Made by a program: the position numbers and the translations under genes. This document shows positions 7,809-16,306 of a stretch of DNA of 64,000 nt, one piece after another; position 1 is the first letter of the stretch, and each line of letters opens with the position of its first letter. The notes beneath the pieces are model-generated. The model was given only the letters and a program-made list of their open reading frames with translations, did no database searches and was not told the origin of the DNA. Source of the DNA: Acidobacteriota bacterium. GTDB lineage: Bacteria; Acidobacteriota; Terriglobia; Terriglobales; Acidobacteriaceae. The stretch is from contig JABCZI010000003.1 of the NCBI GenBank assembly GCA_013289765.1, positions 186,001 to 250,000 on the forward strand, given 5' to 3'.

Positions 7809-7838
7809 AAGTGTGCTTGGTGAGCGCGATCGCAACGG

Positions 7839-8834
7839 CTAGGCTTCGCCCTCTTTCTTTTTCACGCGCACGACCGTGATCTTGGCAAAGCCCTCTTCGA
7901 ACGCCGGCGGCTTCAGCTTCGCAGCCATGCGCCGCATCACATCTTCCGGCACAACCCGGTCGCGGCGCTCGTGGCGTTCAATGCAGACCTCGAGCGGAAC
8001 ATCGAAGAAAACCGCCTGCACTTCGTATTGATAATCCTTGGCTAGCTTGATCCAGTGTTGCCGTTCCTGCGGCGTGAGGTTGGTAGCATCCACATAATTC
8101 ATTGGGCGCTTGGCAATCAGCCGCGCTTTAAGCATGGAGCGCAGATTGGAAAAGACCAAGTCCTGAAAACGCTGTTCGCGGATATCGTCAAACAACAGCG
8201 AGCGTACCAGGTCGCTCGAGAGCGGGACCACATTGTGACGCTTGAACCATGAGCTTTTGCCCGATCCGGGCAGCCCGATCGCGAGTACTACCACGCCTTT
8301 CGGCAAACCTTGCGCCGCAGGAGTTGCGGCGGCCCTCGGCGGCGCCGGGCTTCGAATTGGAACTGACGGTTGAATTTGCGCTTGGGCTTCCGCTTCACTC
8401 CCGACTGAGGATTCTCCTTCTCCTGCATCCACCGGCGCGCCCGGAATGCTCCCTTTTGCTGCAGCCGGAGCAAAGGCTTGGGCAACCGCCTGCTCGCGTC
8501 CGCGGCCCCCTCGTCCCCGCCCCCCGCGGCGGCGGCGGCCACGGCCAGCCTGGCCTGCACTTCTCGGGGCTTGCTGCGAACTTCTGGCTTGGTCGTCCGG
8601 GGCAGATTCTTCGGACTGAGCGCGCACGCTTTGAATGGGTGGAAGGTCCGCTGCGGCGGGAGCCGGCTCTGATCTCTCTTCTTCGAGTTCGACGTGCCCG
8701 GAACTTGTCGACGATTCGGGCTCTTGTTCTGCATCGAAATATGCCGGCTGTAAAGGCGGAGGAGCCGGTTGCTCGGAAGCCTCTGCGGGTTTCTTTTTGC
8801 GCCCCTGCAAACGGTCGCGCATCCATTTACGCAT
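7839..8834 (-). CDS. P-loop kinase (PNK-like) with long RG-rich N-terminal tail
   Basis: A 331-residue protein in two parts. Residues 1-175 are low-complexity, rich in Pro, Glu, Ala and Gln, with an Arg/Gly block at about 98-113 resembling an RGG RNA-binding box. Residues 178-331 form a P-loop kinase domain of the polynucleotide-kinase/zeta type. Walker A is Gly-Leu-Pro-Gly-Ser-Gly-Lys-Ser, followed by Leu-Ser-Ser-Asp-Leu-Val-Arg, Asp-Ala-Thr-Asn-Leu-Thr and a lid Arg-x4-Arg-Arg-Asp-Arg. RNA or nucleotide phosphorylation is likely but unproven. It starts at the ATG on 8834. Confidence 0.8.
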   Translation of the reverse strand: MRKWMRDRLQGRKKKPAEASEQPAPPPLQPAYFDAEQEPESSTSSGHVELEEERSEPAPAAADLPPIQSVRAQSEESAPDDQARSSQQAPRSAGQAGRGRRRRGGRGRGGRGREQAVAQAFAPAAAKGSIPGAPVDAGEGESSVGSEAEAQAQIQPSVPIRSPAPPRAAATPAAQGLPKGVVVLAIGLPGSGKSSWFKRHNVVPLSSDLVRSLLFDDIREQRFQDLVFSNLRSMLKARLIAKRPMNYVDATNLTPQERQHWIKLAKDYQYEVQAVFFDVPLEVCIERHERRDRVVPEDVMRRMAAKLKPPAFEEGFAKITVVRVKKKEGEA

Positions 8835-8955
8835 GCAAGGCTTTTAACACAGAAGAGAGGGCGGGATCAAACGCCTGACCTCGTGACGAACCACAGGCGC
8901 CAGCCGCGAGGAGTAACCCAGCACCTGCTCGCACAGGCTGGTTGTCAGAGTTAGA

Positions 8956-9330
8956 ATGTTTCCCATGCCCGGGGAAATCCCAGCCGCCATTCGGGGCCAA
9001 AAATATATCTCCCTCACCACCTTTCGCAAGAGCGGCGAAACGGTTGCTACTCCGGTATGGTTCGGAGAAGATGGCAACAAGCTGTACGTGATGACGCGCA
9101 GCGATATGGGCAAGACGAAGCGCATTCGCAATAACCCGCAGGTGCTCGTTGCTCCCTGCACCATGCGAGGGAAAGTGACCGGGGCAGAATATCCAGCGGT
9201 AGCCCACATCCTTCCGCCGGAAGAACATGCGCATGCCCGGCAACCCATCAACCGAAAATACTTGATGGCACGCCTGACGCAGCCCTGGAGCAAGGCGGAC
9301 ATTTATCTGGAGATTATCTTTCCCTTATGA
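8956..9330 (+). CDS. PPOX-class flavin/F420-type split-barrel protein
   Basis: A 124-residue protein of the pyridoxamine-phosphate-oxidase-like split-barrel superfamily. Typical elements are Lys-Tyr-Ile-Ser-Leu-Thr-Thr-Phe-Arg-Lys-Ser-Gly-Glu near residues 17-29, then Thr-Pro-Val-Trp-Phe, Met-Thr-Arg-Ser-Asp and Lys-x-Lys-Arg-Ile-Arg-Asn-Asn-Pro. Members of this length use F420 or flavins in reductions, or only bind them. Cofactor here is not certain. Two in-frame ATGs (8956 and 8965) are possible starts. It stands alone, divergent from the kinase gene. Confidence 0.82.
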   Translation: MFPMPGEIPAAIRGQKYISLTTFRKSGETVATPVWFGEDGNKLYVMTRSDMGKTKRIRNNPQVLVAPCTMRGKVTGAEYPAVAHILPPEEHAHARQPINRKYLMARLTQPWSKADIYLEIIFPL

Positions 9331-9369
9331 TCGATCAGAATACCTTCGTGTAGTAGTCGTAGGCCTGGA

Positions 9370-9398
9370 TTTACGCCGCTTCTTCATCCTGCTAACAT
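9370..9398 (+). promoter_or_regulatory. Candidate promoter of the glycolytic operon
   Basis: TTTACG at 9370-9375 and TAACAT at 9393-9398 are separated by 17 nt, and TGC just before the second box gives an extended -10. It lies 70 nt upstream of gap. This is from consensus matching only. Confidence 0.45.
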
Positions 9399-9467
9399 CA
9401 TTAGTTCGTTTAACAGACGACTAGATTCTGATGGCGCGTTTAACGCATTCATAGAACGGAGAAACGA

Positions 9468-10478
9468 ATGGCAATCAAAGTTGGCATCAATGGCTTCGGG
9501 CGCATCGGCCGCAATGTTTTTCGAGCGTCGCTCAACGACCCCAACCTGGAATTCGTGGCGGTCAACGATCTCACCGATCCAAAGACGTTGGCACACTTGC
9601 TGAAATACGATTCCATTCTTGGCAACCTGCCGCACAAGATCAGCGCCAGCGCCGACAGCATTCATATCGACAATAAGACGATCAAAGTGTTCAAGGAAAG
9701 AGATCCGGGCGCGCTGCCCTGGGACTCCGTGGGAGCGCAGGTAGTGATCGAATCCACCGGACACTTCACCGACGCGAACGATGCGAAGAAACATCTGCGC
9801 GGCTCGGTGAAGAAGGTGATCATTTCAGCCCCGGCAAAAAATGAAGACATCACACTGGTGCTGGGAGTGAATCAGGAAAAGTACGACGGAGCCAAGCATC
9901 ACATTATTTCGAACGCATCCTGCACTACGAACTGTCTGGCTCCGATCGCCAAGGTGATCAACGACACATTCAAGATCATCAGCGGGACCATGACCACGAT
10001 TCACTCCTACACCAACGATCAGGTGATTCTCGACTTCCCGCACAAGGATCTACGGCGTGCTCGAGCGGCGGCAATCAATATGATCCCAACGTCCACGGGC
10101 GCGGCGAAAGCTCTCAAGCTAGTGATCCCGGATCTTGCCGGAAAACTGGATGGCTTCGCCATGCGCGTGCCCACGCCGAATGTCTCGGTCGTCGATCTCG
10201 TGGCCTGGGTAGAAAAAAAGACTACAAAAGAAGAAGTAAACTCGGCGCTGAAAAAGGCATCTGAAAGCGGACCACTCAAAGGTTATCTGGGCTTTGAAGA
10301 GAATGAATTGGTGTCGTCGGATTTCAAAGGCGATTCGCGCTCTTCCATCGTCGATGCGCCGATGACCCTGGTGGTGGCCGGCAACTGCGTCAAGGTAATC
10401 TCCTGGTATGACAACGAATGGGGATACTCCTGCCGCGTGCGTGACCTGATCCATTACATCGGCGATAAAGGCTTGTAA
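9468..10478 (+). CDS. gap: Glyceraldehyde-3-phosphate dehydrogenase
   Basis: A 336-residue type I GAPDH, which oxidises glyceraldehyde-3-phosphate to 1,3-bisphosphoglycerate in the cytoplasm. The NAD-binding start [11 protein letters not shown] is at 5-15. The catalytic motif Ser-Asn-Ala-Ser-Cys-Thr-Thr-Asn places the nucleophile at Cys152, and the end Trp-Tyr-Asp-Asn-Glu-Trp-Gly-Tyr is typical. GGAG lies upstream of the ATG. It is first in the run gap-pgk-macro-tpiA. A strong hairpin in the 88-nt gap to pgk may set the ratio of the two messages. Confidence 0.98.
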   Translation: MAIKVGINGFGRIGRNVFRASLNDPNLEFVAVNDLTDPKTLAHLLKYDSILGNLPHKISASADSIHIDNKTIKVFKERDPGALPWDSVGAQVVIESTGHFTDANDAKKHLRGSVKKVIISAPAKNEDITLVLGVNQEKYDGAKHHIISNASCTTNCLAPIAKVINDTFKIISGTMTTIHSYTNDQVILDFPHKDLRRARAAAINMIPTSTGAAKALKLVIPDLAGKLDGFAMRVPTPNVSVVDLVAWVEKKTTKEEVNSALKKASESGPLKGYLGFEENELVSSDFKGDSRSSIVDAPMTLVVAGNCVKVISWYDNEWGYSCRVRDLIHYIGDKGL

Positions 10479-10490
10479 AACATCGCAGAA

Positions 10491-10518
10491 CCCACCTCTG
10501 CAAAAGCGCGGAGGTGGG
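10491..10518 (+). terminator. Hairpin between gap and pgk
   Basis: CCCACCTCTGC (10491-10501) pairs with GCGGAGGTGGG (10508-10518) in 11 pairs, one a G-T wobble, around a 6-nt loop AAAAGC. No T-run follows, so it may partially end transcription or protect the upstream message rather than stop transcription fully. Confidence 0.6.
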
Positions 10519-10566
10519 AGCCGTTTACATCCTTACCAGTCAAGCCTGCTAAAGGACGCACAGTCA

Positions 10567-11778
10567 ATGTCGAAGTTGTCTATCCGTGATCTCCCTCTTA
10601 ATGGCAATCGCATCTTGATGCGCGTCGACTTCAACGTTCCGCTTGAAGACGGGCGCGTCATGGACGACACACGCATCCGCGAAACTTTGCCCTCGATTGA
10701 ATACGCCCTGCGTCACGGGGCGCGATTAATTCTGGCTTCGCACCTGGGACGGCCGAAAGGTAAGCCGAATTTAAAGCTGAGTCTGAAGCCCGTGGCGGAG
10801 CGGCTGCGCATGGTCCTCGACAAAGAATTGGCGCGCGGCGAAAACGTAGGCTTCTGCCCGGAGTGCGTCGGACCCGAAGCTGAGGAAGTCGCCACGCAAT
10901 TGGAGAAGGGCCAGACATTGCTTCTTGAAAATCTTCGCTTTCACGCTGAGGAAGAAGCCAACGATGAGAATTTCGCGCGGCAATTAGGAAGTCTGGCGGA
11001 GTTCTACGTCAACGACGCCTTCGGCGCGGCGCATCGGGCGCACGCCTCCACGGTTGGCATCACGAAGTTCGTTTCAAAATCGGCGGCGGGGCTGCTGATG
11101 GAAAAAGAGTTGCAGTATCTGGGGAAAGCGCTGGAACATCCGGAGCCGCCGTTCGTGGCGATTCTCGGTGGCGCGAAGGTCAGCGACAAAATCGGCGTGA
11201 TTCGGAATCTCATGGGCAAAGTTGATTCGCTGATTATCGGCGGTGGCATGGCTTATACCTTCCTCAAGGCTCAGGGAAAAGAAATCGGCAAGTCGCTGCT
11301 CGAAGCCGACAAAATCGATCTGGCGCGGCAACTGCTGGAGGAAGCCAAGCAACGAAATGTGAAGTTCCTGCTCCCCATCGATCACGTGGTGGCGACGAAG
11401 CCTGAGACGAATACGGTGGTGCAGCAGGTCGGTGAAGGCCAACCCATTCCCGCCGATCGGATGGCGCTCGACATTGGCCCGAAAACCATCGAACTGTTTT
11501 CGGAAGAAATTTCGCGAGCCCGAACCATTGTGTGGAATGGACCGATGGGAGTGTTTGAGATTCCGGGGTTTTCGCGCGGGACGTTCAAGATCGCACATGC
11601 AATCGCGGAAAACGTAGGCGCGATTTCAATTGTGGGCGGGGGCGATACCGTCTCAGCGGTACACGGTGCGGAAGTTGCCGACAAGATGACGCATATCTCC
11701 ACCGGGGGCGGAGCGTCGCTGGAATTTCTGGAAGGCAAAAAGCTGCCGGGAGTTGAGGCGCTCACGGACAAGAAGTGA
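10567..11778 (+). CDS. pgk: Phosphoglycerate kinase
   Basis: A 403-residue two-domain kinase, the usual length, moving a phosphate from 1,3-bisphosphoglycerate to ADP. Seen are Arg-Val-Asp-Phe-Asn-Val-Pro-Leu at 20-27, the substrate-binding Leu-Ala-Ser-His-Leu-Gly-Arg-Pro at about 57-64, [10 protein letters not shown] at about 196-205, and the nucleotide-loop Ile-Val-Gly-Gly-Gly-Asp-Thr near 358-364. It follows gap. Its TGA stop overlaps the GTG start of the macro-domain gene. Confidence 0.98.
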   Translation: MSKLSIRDLPLNGNRILMRVDFNVPLEDGRVMDDTRIRETLPSIEYALRHGARLILASHLGRPKGKPNLKLSLKPVAERLRMVLDKELARGENVGFCPECVGPEAEEVATQLEKGQTLLLENLRFHAEEEANDENFARQLGSLAEFYVNDAFGAAHRAHASTVGITKFVSKSAAGLLMEKELQYLGKALEHPEPPFVAILGGAKVSDKIGVIRNLMGKVDSLIIGGGMAYTFLKAQGKEIGKSLLEADKIDLARQLLEEAKQRNVKFLLPIDHVVATKPETNTVVQQVGEGQPIPADRMALDIGPKTIELFSEEISRARTIVWNGPMGVFEIPGFSRGTFKIAHAIAENVGAISIVGGGDTVSAVHGAEVADKMTHISTGGGASLEFLEGKKLPGVEALTDKK

Positions 11779-12416
11779 TCGGCGTGGATACGAGCGTGCG
11801 CGATTTTACAATTCGGCTGGTGATGGAAAACGGTGACAGTGCGGACAAGAGTATTGAGTTCAGCGGTCCAGCCGATATTACTCACGAGGCGACTGACGCG
11901 ATCGTGAACGCAGCCAACTCATCGCTCTTGGGCGGTGGCGGAGTCGATGGAGCCATTCATCGCGCCGGCGGACCCGCCATACTCGCCGAGTGCCGTCAGA
12001 TTGTGAGCAAGATTAGTATCTTGCCCGCGGGAAAGGCTGTCATCACGACCGGCGGACGGCTGGCTGCGAAGCACGTCATTCACACAGTGGGCCCGGTTTA
12101 TTACGGTGGAGATAAAGGCGAAGCCGAGAAATTGGCCAGTTGTCATCGCGAATCCATCTGGCTGGCCGATGAGCAAGGTCTTCGATCGATATCGTTTCCC
12201 GCCATTTCAACCGGAGCTTTCGGGTATCCAGTTGCGCACGCCGCGGCGATAGCCGTCTCGTCCACGGTTGGGGCTCTGGCAGGGGCTAGCCAAGTAAAAA
12301 AGGTTCGGTTCGTGCTCTTTGATGCTGCTACTTTGAGAGAGTACGAGCGAGCTGCCGAAACCTTTCTCCGTTCAAATCCCGCTCCTCCATTCCGAATCGA
12401 AAAGGCCTCCTCATGA
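11775..12416 (+). CDS. Macro-domain (ADP-ribose-binding) protein
   Basis: A 213-residue protein containing one macro domain, which binds or hydrolyses ADP-ribose derivatives. The core is [18 protein letters not shown], then a [10 protein letters not shown] loop and [12 protein letters not shown], as in YmdB/MacroD enzymes. The GTG start overlaps pgk by GTGA, and the stop overlaps tpiA by ATGA, so translation is probably coupled. A later in-frame ATG at 11823 is a possible start and would still keep the domain. Its place between glycolytic genes is unusual. Confidence 0.88.
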   Translation: MIGVDTSVRDFTIRLVMENGDSADKSIEFSGPADITHEATDAIVNAANSSLLGGGGVDGAIHRAGGPAILAECRQIVSKISILPAGKAVITTGGRLAAKHVIHTVGPVYYGGDKGEAEKLASCHRESIWLADEQGLRSISFPAISTGAFGYPVAHAAAIAVSSTVGALAGASQVKKVRFVLFDAATLREYERAAETFLRSNPAPPFRIEKASS

Positions 12417-13162
12417 GAAAGAAGCTGCTTGCCGCCAATTGGAAGATGCACAAAACTCCGGAGGAAACTCTGGCCTTCTTTCGCGAGTTTCTGCCTCTGG
12501 TCGCGGGGCACAGCCGCGATGAGATTGTGGTGTGTCCTCCCTATACCGATGTGCATGCCGCAATTCAATCTGCAGAAGGTTCTGGCGTGGCTATTGGCGT
12601 TCAGAACGTGCATTGGAAAGCGGATGGCGCTTATACGGGTGAAATTTCGGCTCCAATGTTGGTGTCGCTGGGCGTGACCCATGTGATTGTCGGGCACTCC
12701 GAGCGGCGGCAGTATTTTGGCGAGACCGACGACACAGTAAACCTGCGCTTGAAGACCGCGCTGGAAGCGGGACTCACGCCGATCTGCTGCGTGGGGGAAG
12801 TGCTCGAAGAGCGCGAGGCCGGACTTTGCGACGATGTTCTGCGCCGGCAGTGCGTCCGCGCTTTTCATGCAATTTCCGCGAAGAAAGCTGCGAAGCTGGT
12901 CGTGGCCTATGAGCCGGTATGGGCGATTGGTACAGGCAAGACGGCGACCCCGGAAGTTGCGGCGGAAGCGCACGCGGTCATCCGAAGCGAAGCTGCCGAG
13001 GTGTTTGGCCCGGAGTTCGCGGTCAATCTTCGCATTCTCTATGGAGGATCGGTGAAGCCGGATAACGCTTCGTCGCTGATGGCGCAACCGGAAATCGACG
13101 GGGCGCTGGTGGGCGGGGCGTCGCTCGATCCGAAATCTTTTACGGCGATTGTGAAGTACTAG
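12413..13162 (+). CDS. tpiA: Triosephosphate isomerase
   Basis: A 249-residue TIM barrel interconverting dihydroxyacetone phosphate and glyceraldehyde-3-phosphate. It opens with Ala-Ala-Asn-Trp-Lys-Met-His-Lys. The catalytic His95 is in Val-Gly-His-Ser-Glu-Arg-Arg and Glu167 in [11 protein letters not shown]; the phosphate-binding Tyr-Gly-Gly-Ser-Val and Gly-Gly-Ala-Ser-Leu follow. The start overlaps the macro gene by 4 nt. It is last in the operon. A hairpin-forming dispersed repeat follows about 40 nt later. Confidence 0.98.
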   Translation: MRKKLLAANWKMHKTPEETLAFFREFLPLVAGHSRDEIVVCPPYTDVHAAIQSAEGSGVAIGVQNVHWKADGAYTGEISAPMLVSLGVTHVIVGHSERRQYFGETDDTVNLRLKTALEAGLTPICCVGEVLEEREAGLCDDVLRRQCVRAFHAISAKKAAKLVVAYEPVWAIGTGKTATPEVAAEAHAVIRSEAAEVFGPEFAVNLRILYGGSVKPDNASSLMAQPEIDGALVGGASLDPKSFTAIVKY

Positions 13163-13201
13163 TGATCCTGGTGAGCGCGGCTTCGGGCGCCGACCGGATA
13201 A

Positions 13202-13225
13202 CAGCCGAGAGCGGCTGTCCCACAT
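13202..13225 (+). repeat. Dispersed GCCGAG-GCGGCTG-CCCACAT element, copy 2
   Basis: CAGCCG (13202-13207) pairs with CGGCTG (13212-13217) around AGAG, then TCCCACAT. It matches the element at 7056-7079. Placed just after tpiA, it could serve as a 3' end hairpin of the glycolytic message. Confidence 0.5.
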
Positions 13226-13334
13226 CGATTGTGCTGCTAGCAAGAGCTTCGCCGGTGCTAACTTTTCTTTGATCTGCTAATCTGCCTGCTCGCAATCCTG
13301 GGAGTTCAATTCTGCTGGAAAATAGAGAGCACGG

Positions 13335-14612
13335 ATGATGGAAACTGAGCGTCCTGAGCCGAGCCCGCTCTACCGGTGGCTGGTGCTGATTTTTGTAAGC
13401 CTGGCGATGTTTGGCAGTTACTACGTGTATGACGCACTTAGTCCACTGGCCGATGTGCTCAAGCAGCAGTTGGGATTTACGGACCTGGACATCGGGTTTC
13501 TACAGGCGATCTACAGCTTTCCCAACATTTTCACGGTGGTGATCGGCGGGTTCATCATTGACCGCTTGGGGCTGCGGAAATCGCTGATGATCTTCGCCGT
13601 GCTTTGCTTCATTGGTCCGGCGATCACGGTTATCTCGGGCCACCTTCCTCTCATGGCCGCCGGACGCCTGATTTTTGGCATGGGCGCGGAGTCGCTCAAC
13701 GTGGCTGTGGTCACCGCGCTGGCGCGCTGGTTTAAGGGCAAAGAACTGAGCTTTGCATTTGGATTGAACTTGACTGCATCCCGCCTGGGTACATTCGCCG
13801 CGCTGAACTCTCCGACATGGGCGCGCTGGGCCTATGCCAACTGGCGAACTCCGTTCGTGATCGCATTGGCCTTCTCGGGATTATGCGTGGTGGGAGCGAT
13901 CATTTACTGGGCGATGGAAGTGTGGGCCGAGAAGAACTACAGTCTGGGAAAAATCTCTACCGACAAAGTTGTGTTCGCAGACTTGTGGAAGTTCGGCGTG
14001 AGTTACTGGCTGATTGTCGCATTGTGCATTGTGTTCTACTCGGCGATCTTCCCTTTTCAGACTTTCGCGGTGAAGTTTTTCATGGAAGTGCACGGCACAT
14101 CGCGGGAGTTTGGCGGCTTTCTGTCGAGCATGCTTACGCTGTTCGCGATGATCGCGACGCCGTTATTTGGTCTTTGGGTCGATCGCATTGGCAGGCGCGC
14201 GCTGTTGATGATGTTTGGGTCTGTGCTGTTGATTCCAGTTTATCTGATGATGGGCTATACGCGCGTCAACTTATACATTCCGATGGCGATGATGGGAGTG
14301 GCGTTTTCGTTGATCCCGGCGGTGATGTGGCCTTCGGTGGCCTATATTGTGGACCAGTCGAAACTGGGGACAGCGTATGGGTTGATGACGATGATTCAGA
14401 ACATCGGGCTGTTCGGGCTCAACTTACTGGTGGGATGGGCCAACGAATATGGCCACGCGGATGCAAGTAACCCGGCGGGTTACCACTTGGGGATGTGGAT
14501 TTTTTCTATCCTGGGAATACTTGGGGTGGTGTTCGCGTTCCTCCTACGGCAGCGGGAAATGGGACCGCATGGGCACGGGCTGGAGACGATCACTACTAAA
14601 AGCGCGGCGTAG
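13335..14612 (+). CDS. MFS transporter
   Basis: A 425-residue major facilitator protein with about 12 membrane helices in two halves. Family-type loop motifs are seen after helix 2 (Gly-Gly-Phe-Ile-Ile-Asp-Arg-Leu-Gly-Leu-Arg-Lys) and in the second half (Gly-Leu-Trp-Val-Asp-Arg-Ile-Gly-Arg-Arg). It probably moves an organic anion or sugar-type solute with protons, but the substrate cannot be read. It lies alone, 170 nt after tpiA, and is not part of an evident pathway cluster. Two ATGs adjoin at the start; 13335 is used. Confidence 0.88.
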   Translation: MMETERPEPSPLYRWLVLIFVSLAMFGSYYVYDALSPLADVLKQQLGFTDLDIGFLQAIYSFPNIFTVVIGGFIIDRLGLRKSLMIFAVLCFIGPAITVISGHLPLMAAGRLIFGMGAESLNVAVVTALARWFKGKELSFAFGLNLTASRLGTFAALNSPTWARWAYANWRTPFVIALAFSGLCVVGAIIYWAMEVWAEKNYSLGKISTDKVVFADLWKFGVSYWLIVALCIVFYSAIFPFQTFAVKFFMEVHGTSREFGGFLSSMLTLFAMIATPLFGLWVDRIGRRALLMMFGSVLLIPVYLMMGYTRVNLYIPMAMMGVAFSLIPAVMWPSVAYIVDQSKLGTAYGLMTMIQNIGLFGLNLLVGWANEYGHADASNPAGYHLGMWIFSILGILGVVFAFLLRQREMGPHGHGLETITTKSAA

Positions 14613-14924
14613 ATAGCTGGGCTTCTGGAGCCTTCCCAATTTCCAGATGGCGACCATTACTACCAATTTGCGAAGATTGCGACTCTTGGTTCGACACGGG
14701 GTTGAAGTTACAGCAAGGGTGGGCCTACTCAAATGTCGGAAGAGAAAGGCTTTCCGAGACTGCCTCGCCATGGAAATGGGCCGGACAAGCGCATCCGGAG
14801 ATTGGGAGAAATTCTCTGATATTCTGTAAGTCCGGGACTGACCGTTGGTGCGGCAAAACCCGGCAAATAATACAACACAAACTACTTAAGCCGCATCCCA
14901 ATCAGTGCGGCCGGAAAAGGCGAC
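14613..14924. other. 312-nt spacer with sigma-gene promoter
   Basis: No believable gene is seen. Short open frames on both strands lack codon-like composition and ribosome-binding sites. The right end carries a promoter candidate for the sigma-factor gene. No GGAAC-type box of the kind recognised by many self-regulating ECF factors was found. Confidence 0.5.
14845..14873 (+). promoter_or_regulatory. Candidate promoter of the ECF sigma gene
   Basis: TTGGTG (14845-14850) and TAATAC (14868-14873) are 17 nt apart, a good housekeeping-type match, about 50 nt before the start codon. No experimental support. Confidence 0.5.
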
Positions 14925-15539
14925 TTGACCGAGCCACGACAACGAACCAACACCGAACTTAGCGAAGCTGAGGCAATCGAGCGAGCCAAGCTCGGGGACG
15001 CTGAGGCGTTCCAAGCGCTCTATGACAAGCATAAACGGCGCGTGTACTCGTTGTGTCTACGGATGACGGCTAACACGGCGGAAGCTGAAGATCTGACACA
15101 GGAAGCGTTCCTGCAGCTCTACCGCAAGATCGGAACGTTTCGCGGAGAATCGGCGTTCTCGACCTGGCTGCATCGGTTGTCGGTAAACGTAGTCCTGATG
15201 CATCTAAGAAAGAAAAGTCTTCCAGTAGTCTCGTTGGAGGAGACAACGCAGGGTACCGAGGAAGATTCTCCGAAGAAAGATTTTGGAGCGGAGGATGTGG
15301 CGCTGGCCGGATCGATTGACCGGCTGCAATTGCAGAGAGCAGTGGATAGTCTTCCCCCGGGCTATCGAATGATTTTTGTTCTTCACGATGTGGAAGGTTA
15401 CGAGCATAATGAAATCGCGAAAATTGCGGGATGCTCGATAGGAAACAGCAAGTCACAGTTGCACAAGGCCCGCATGAAGTTGCGGGACCTGCTGAAGCTT
15501 AATAGAGCCGAAAAGGCCGGAAAGTCTCGAGCGGGTTGA
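14925..15539 (+). CDS. ECF-type RNA polymerase sigma factor
   Basis: A 204-residue sigma-70 family factor of the extracytoplasmic-function group. Region 2 spans about 35-105, with [11 protein letters not shown] and Trp-Leu-His-Arg-Leu-Ser-Val-Asn. Region 4 covers about 132-190, with a helix-turn-helix around [15 protein letters not shown]. The start is a TTG at 14925 with AAAGG about 5 nt before it. A membrane anti-sigma factor gene follows, so release from the anti-sigma factor on a surface signal is the likely control. Confidence 0.92.
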   Translation: MTEPRQRTNTELSEAEAIERAKLGDAEAFQALYDKHKRRVYSLCLRMTANTAEAEDLTQEAFLQLYRKIGTFRGESAFSTWLHRLSVNVVLMHLRKKSLPVVSLEETTQGTEEDSPKKDFGAEDVALAGSIDRLQLQRAVDSLPPGYRMIFVLHDVEGYEHNEIAKIAGCSIGNSKSQLHKARMKLRDLLKLNRAEKAGKSRAG

Positions 15540-15625
15540 GGCGCAGGTACAAACAGTAAGGTGAGCGGGAGCGTCAAGAGCTGCGGCCGCTATTTGAGCC
15601 GCGGCCCACTTGGGGAGAGATTGGT

Positions 15626-16246
15626 ATGAATTGCGTTGAGCTGCAGGACAGCTTGGCGGAGGTAGAAGACGCTAGCACGGTAGAACAGCGTGCCCACTTA
15701 ATGGACTGCCCAGCGTGCTATGCGCTGGTGCGAGAATTGGATTTGATCATCGAGGCAGCCGGGCGGTTACAGGCGGCCGATGAACCCAGTCCCCGAGTTT
15801 GGAACTCCATCACCACCGCATTGCGAGAAGAGGGATTGATACGTTCGCAGCGGGCGACGCAGCCCCTGGTATCCTCTTTCAGCGCGCGTTGGGGCGCGGC
15901 GCGATGGCTGGTTCCAGCGGCTGCGATGTTGCTGGTGGCTCTAGGTCTTTACGTGAAGCAGCAGTCGGCGCCGAGACCAATTGCCGAGCAGGCTGCTGTA
16001 GTCGCCCCGATGGTGAAGGCTTCCGATCTGAATGATGATGATCTGATGCAGGAAGTCGCGGTCAACTCGCCGGCGATGAAGGGCCAGTATGAAGACAATC
16101 TGCGGCAAGTAAACGATTCCATCCGCGAGGCGCAGGGGTTCGTGGACGAGAGTCCGAATGACGCGGACGCGCGCCGCTCGCTGATGGATGCGTACCACCA
16201 AAAATCCATGCTTTTTGAAATGGCGATGGATCGTGCTTTGCCGTAA
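15626..16246 (+). CDS. Membrane anti-sigma factor with zinc-finger domain
   Basis: A 206-residue protein. The N-terminal ZAS motif His24-x3-Cys28-x2-Cys31 binds zinc and the sigma factor. A membrane helix lies at about 93-110 (Trp-Leu-Val-Pro-Ala-Ala-Ala-Met-Leu-Leu-Val-Ala). The outer part ends in a helical region with Asn, Asp and Arg. The pair with the sigma gene upstream is typical. Ribosome-binding GGAGAG precedes the ATG. Confidence 0.87.
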   Translation: MNCVELQDSLAEVEDASTVEQRAHLMDCPACYALVRELDLIIEAAGRLQAADEPSPRVWNSITTALREEGLIRSQRATQPLVSSFSARWGAARWLVPAAAMLLVALGLYVKQQSAPRPIAEQAAVVAPMVKASDLNDDDLMQEVAVNSPAMKGQYEDNLRQVNDSIREAQGFVDESPNDADARRSLMDAYHQKSMLFEMAMDRALP

Positions 16247-16306
16247 ATAGCGAGTTTTCGTTAGCACTCGGGGCGATGGCGGGTCAGCAAGCTGGGGGAG
16301 CCGGAC

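Noticed and set aside
12143-13243. 366-codon minus-strand frame opposite tpiA
   Set aside because: Fully antisense to tpiA and part of the macro gene; His/Arg-rich shadow composition.
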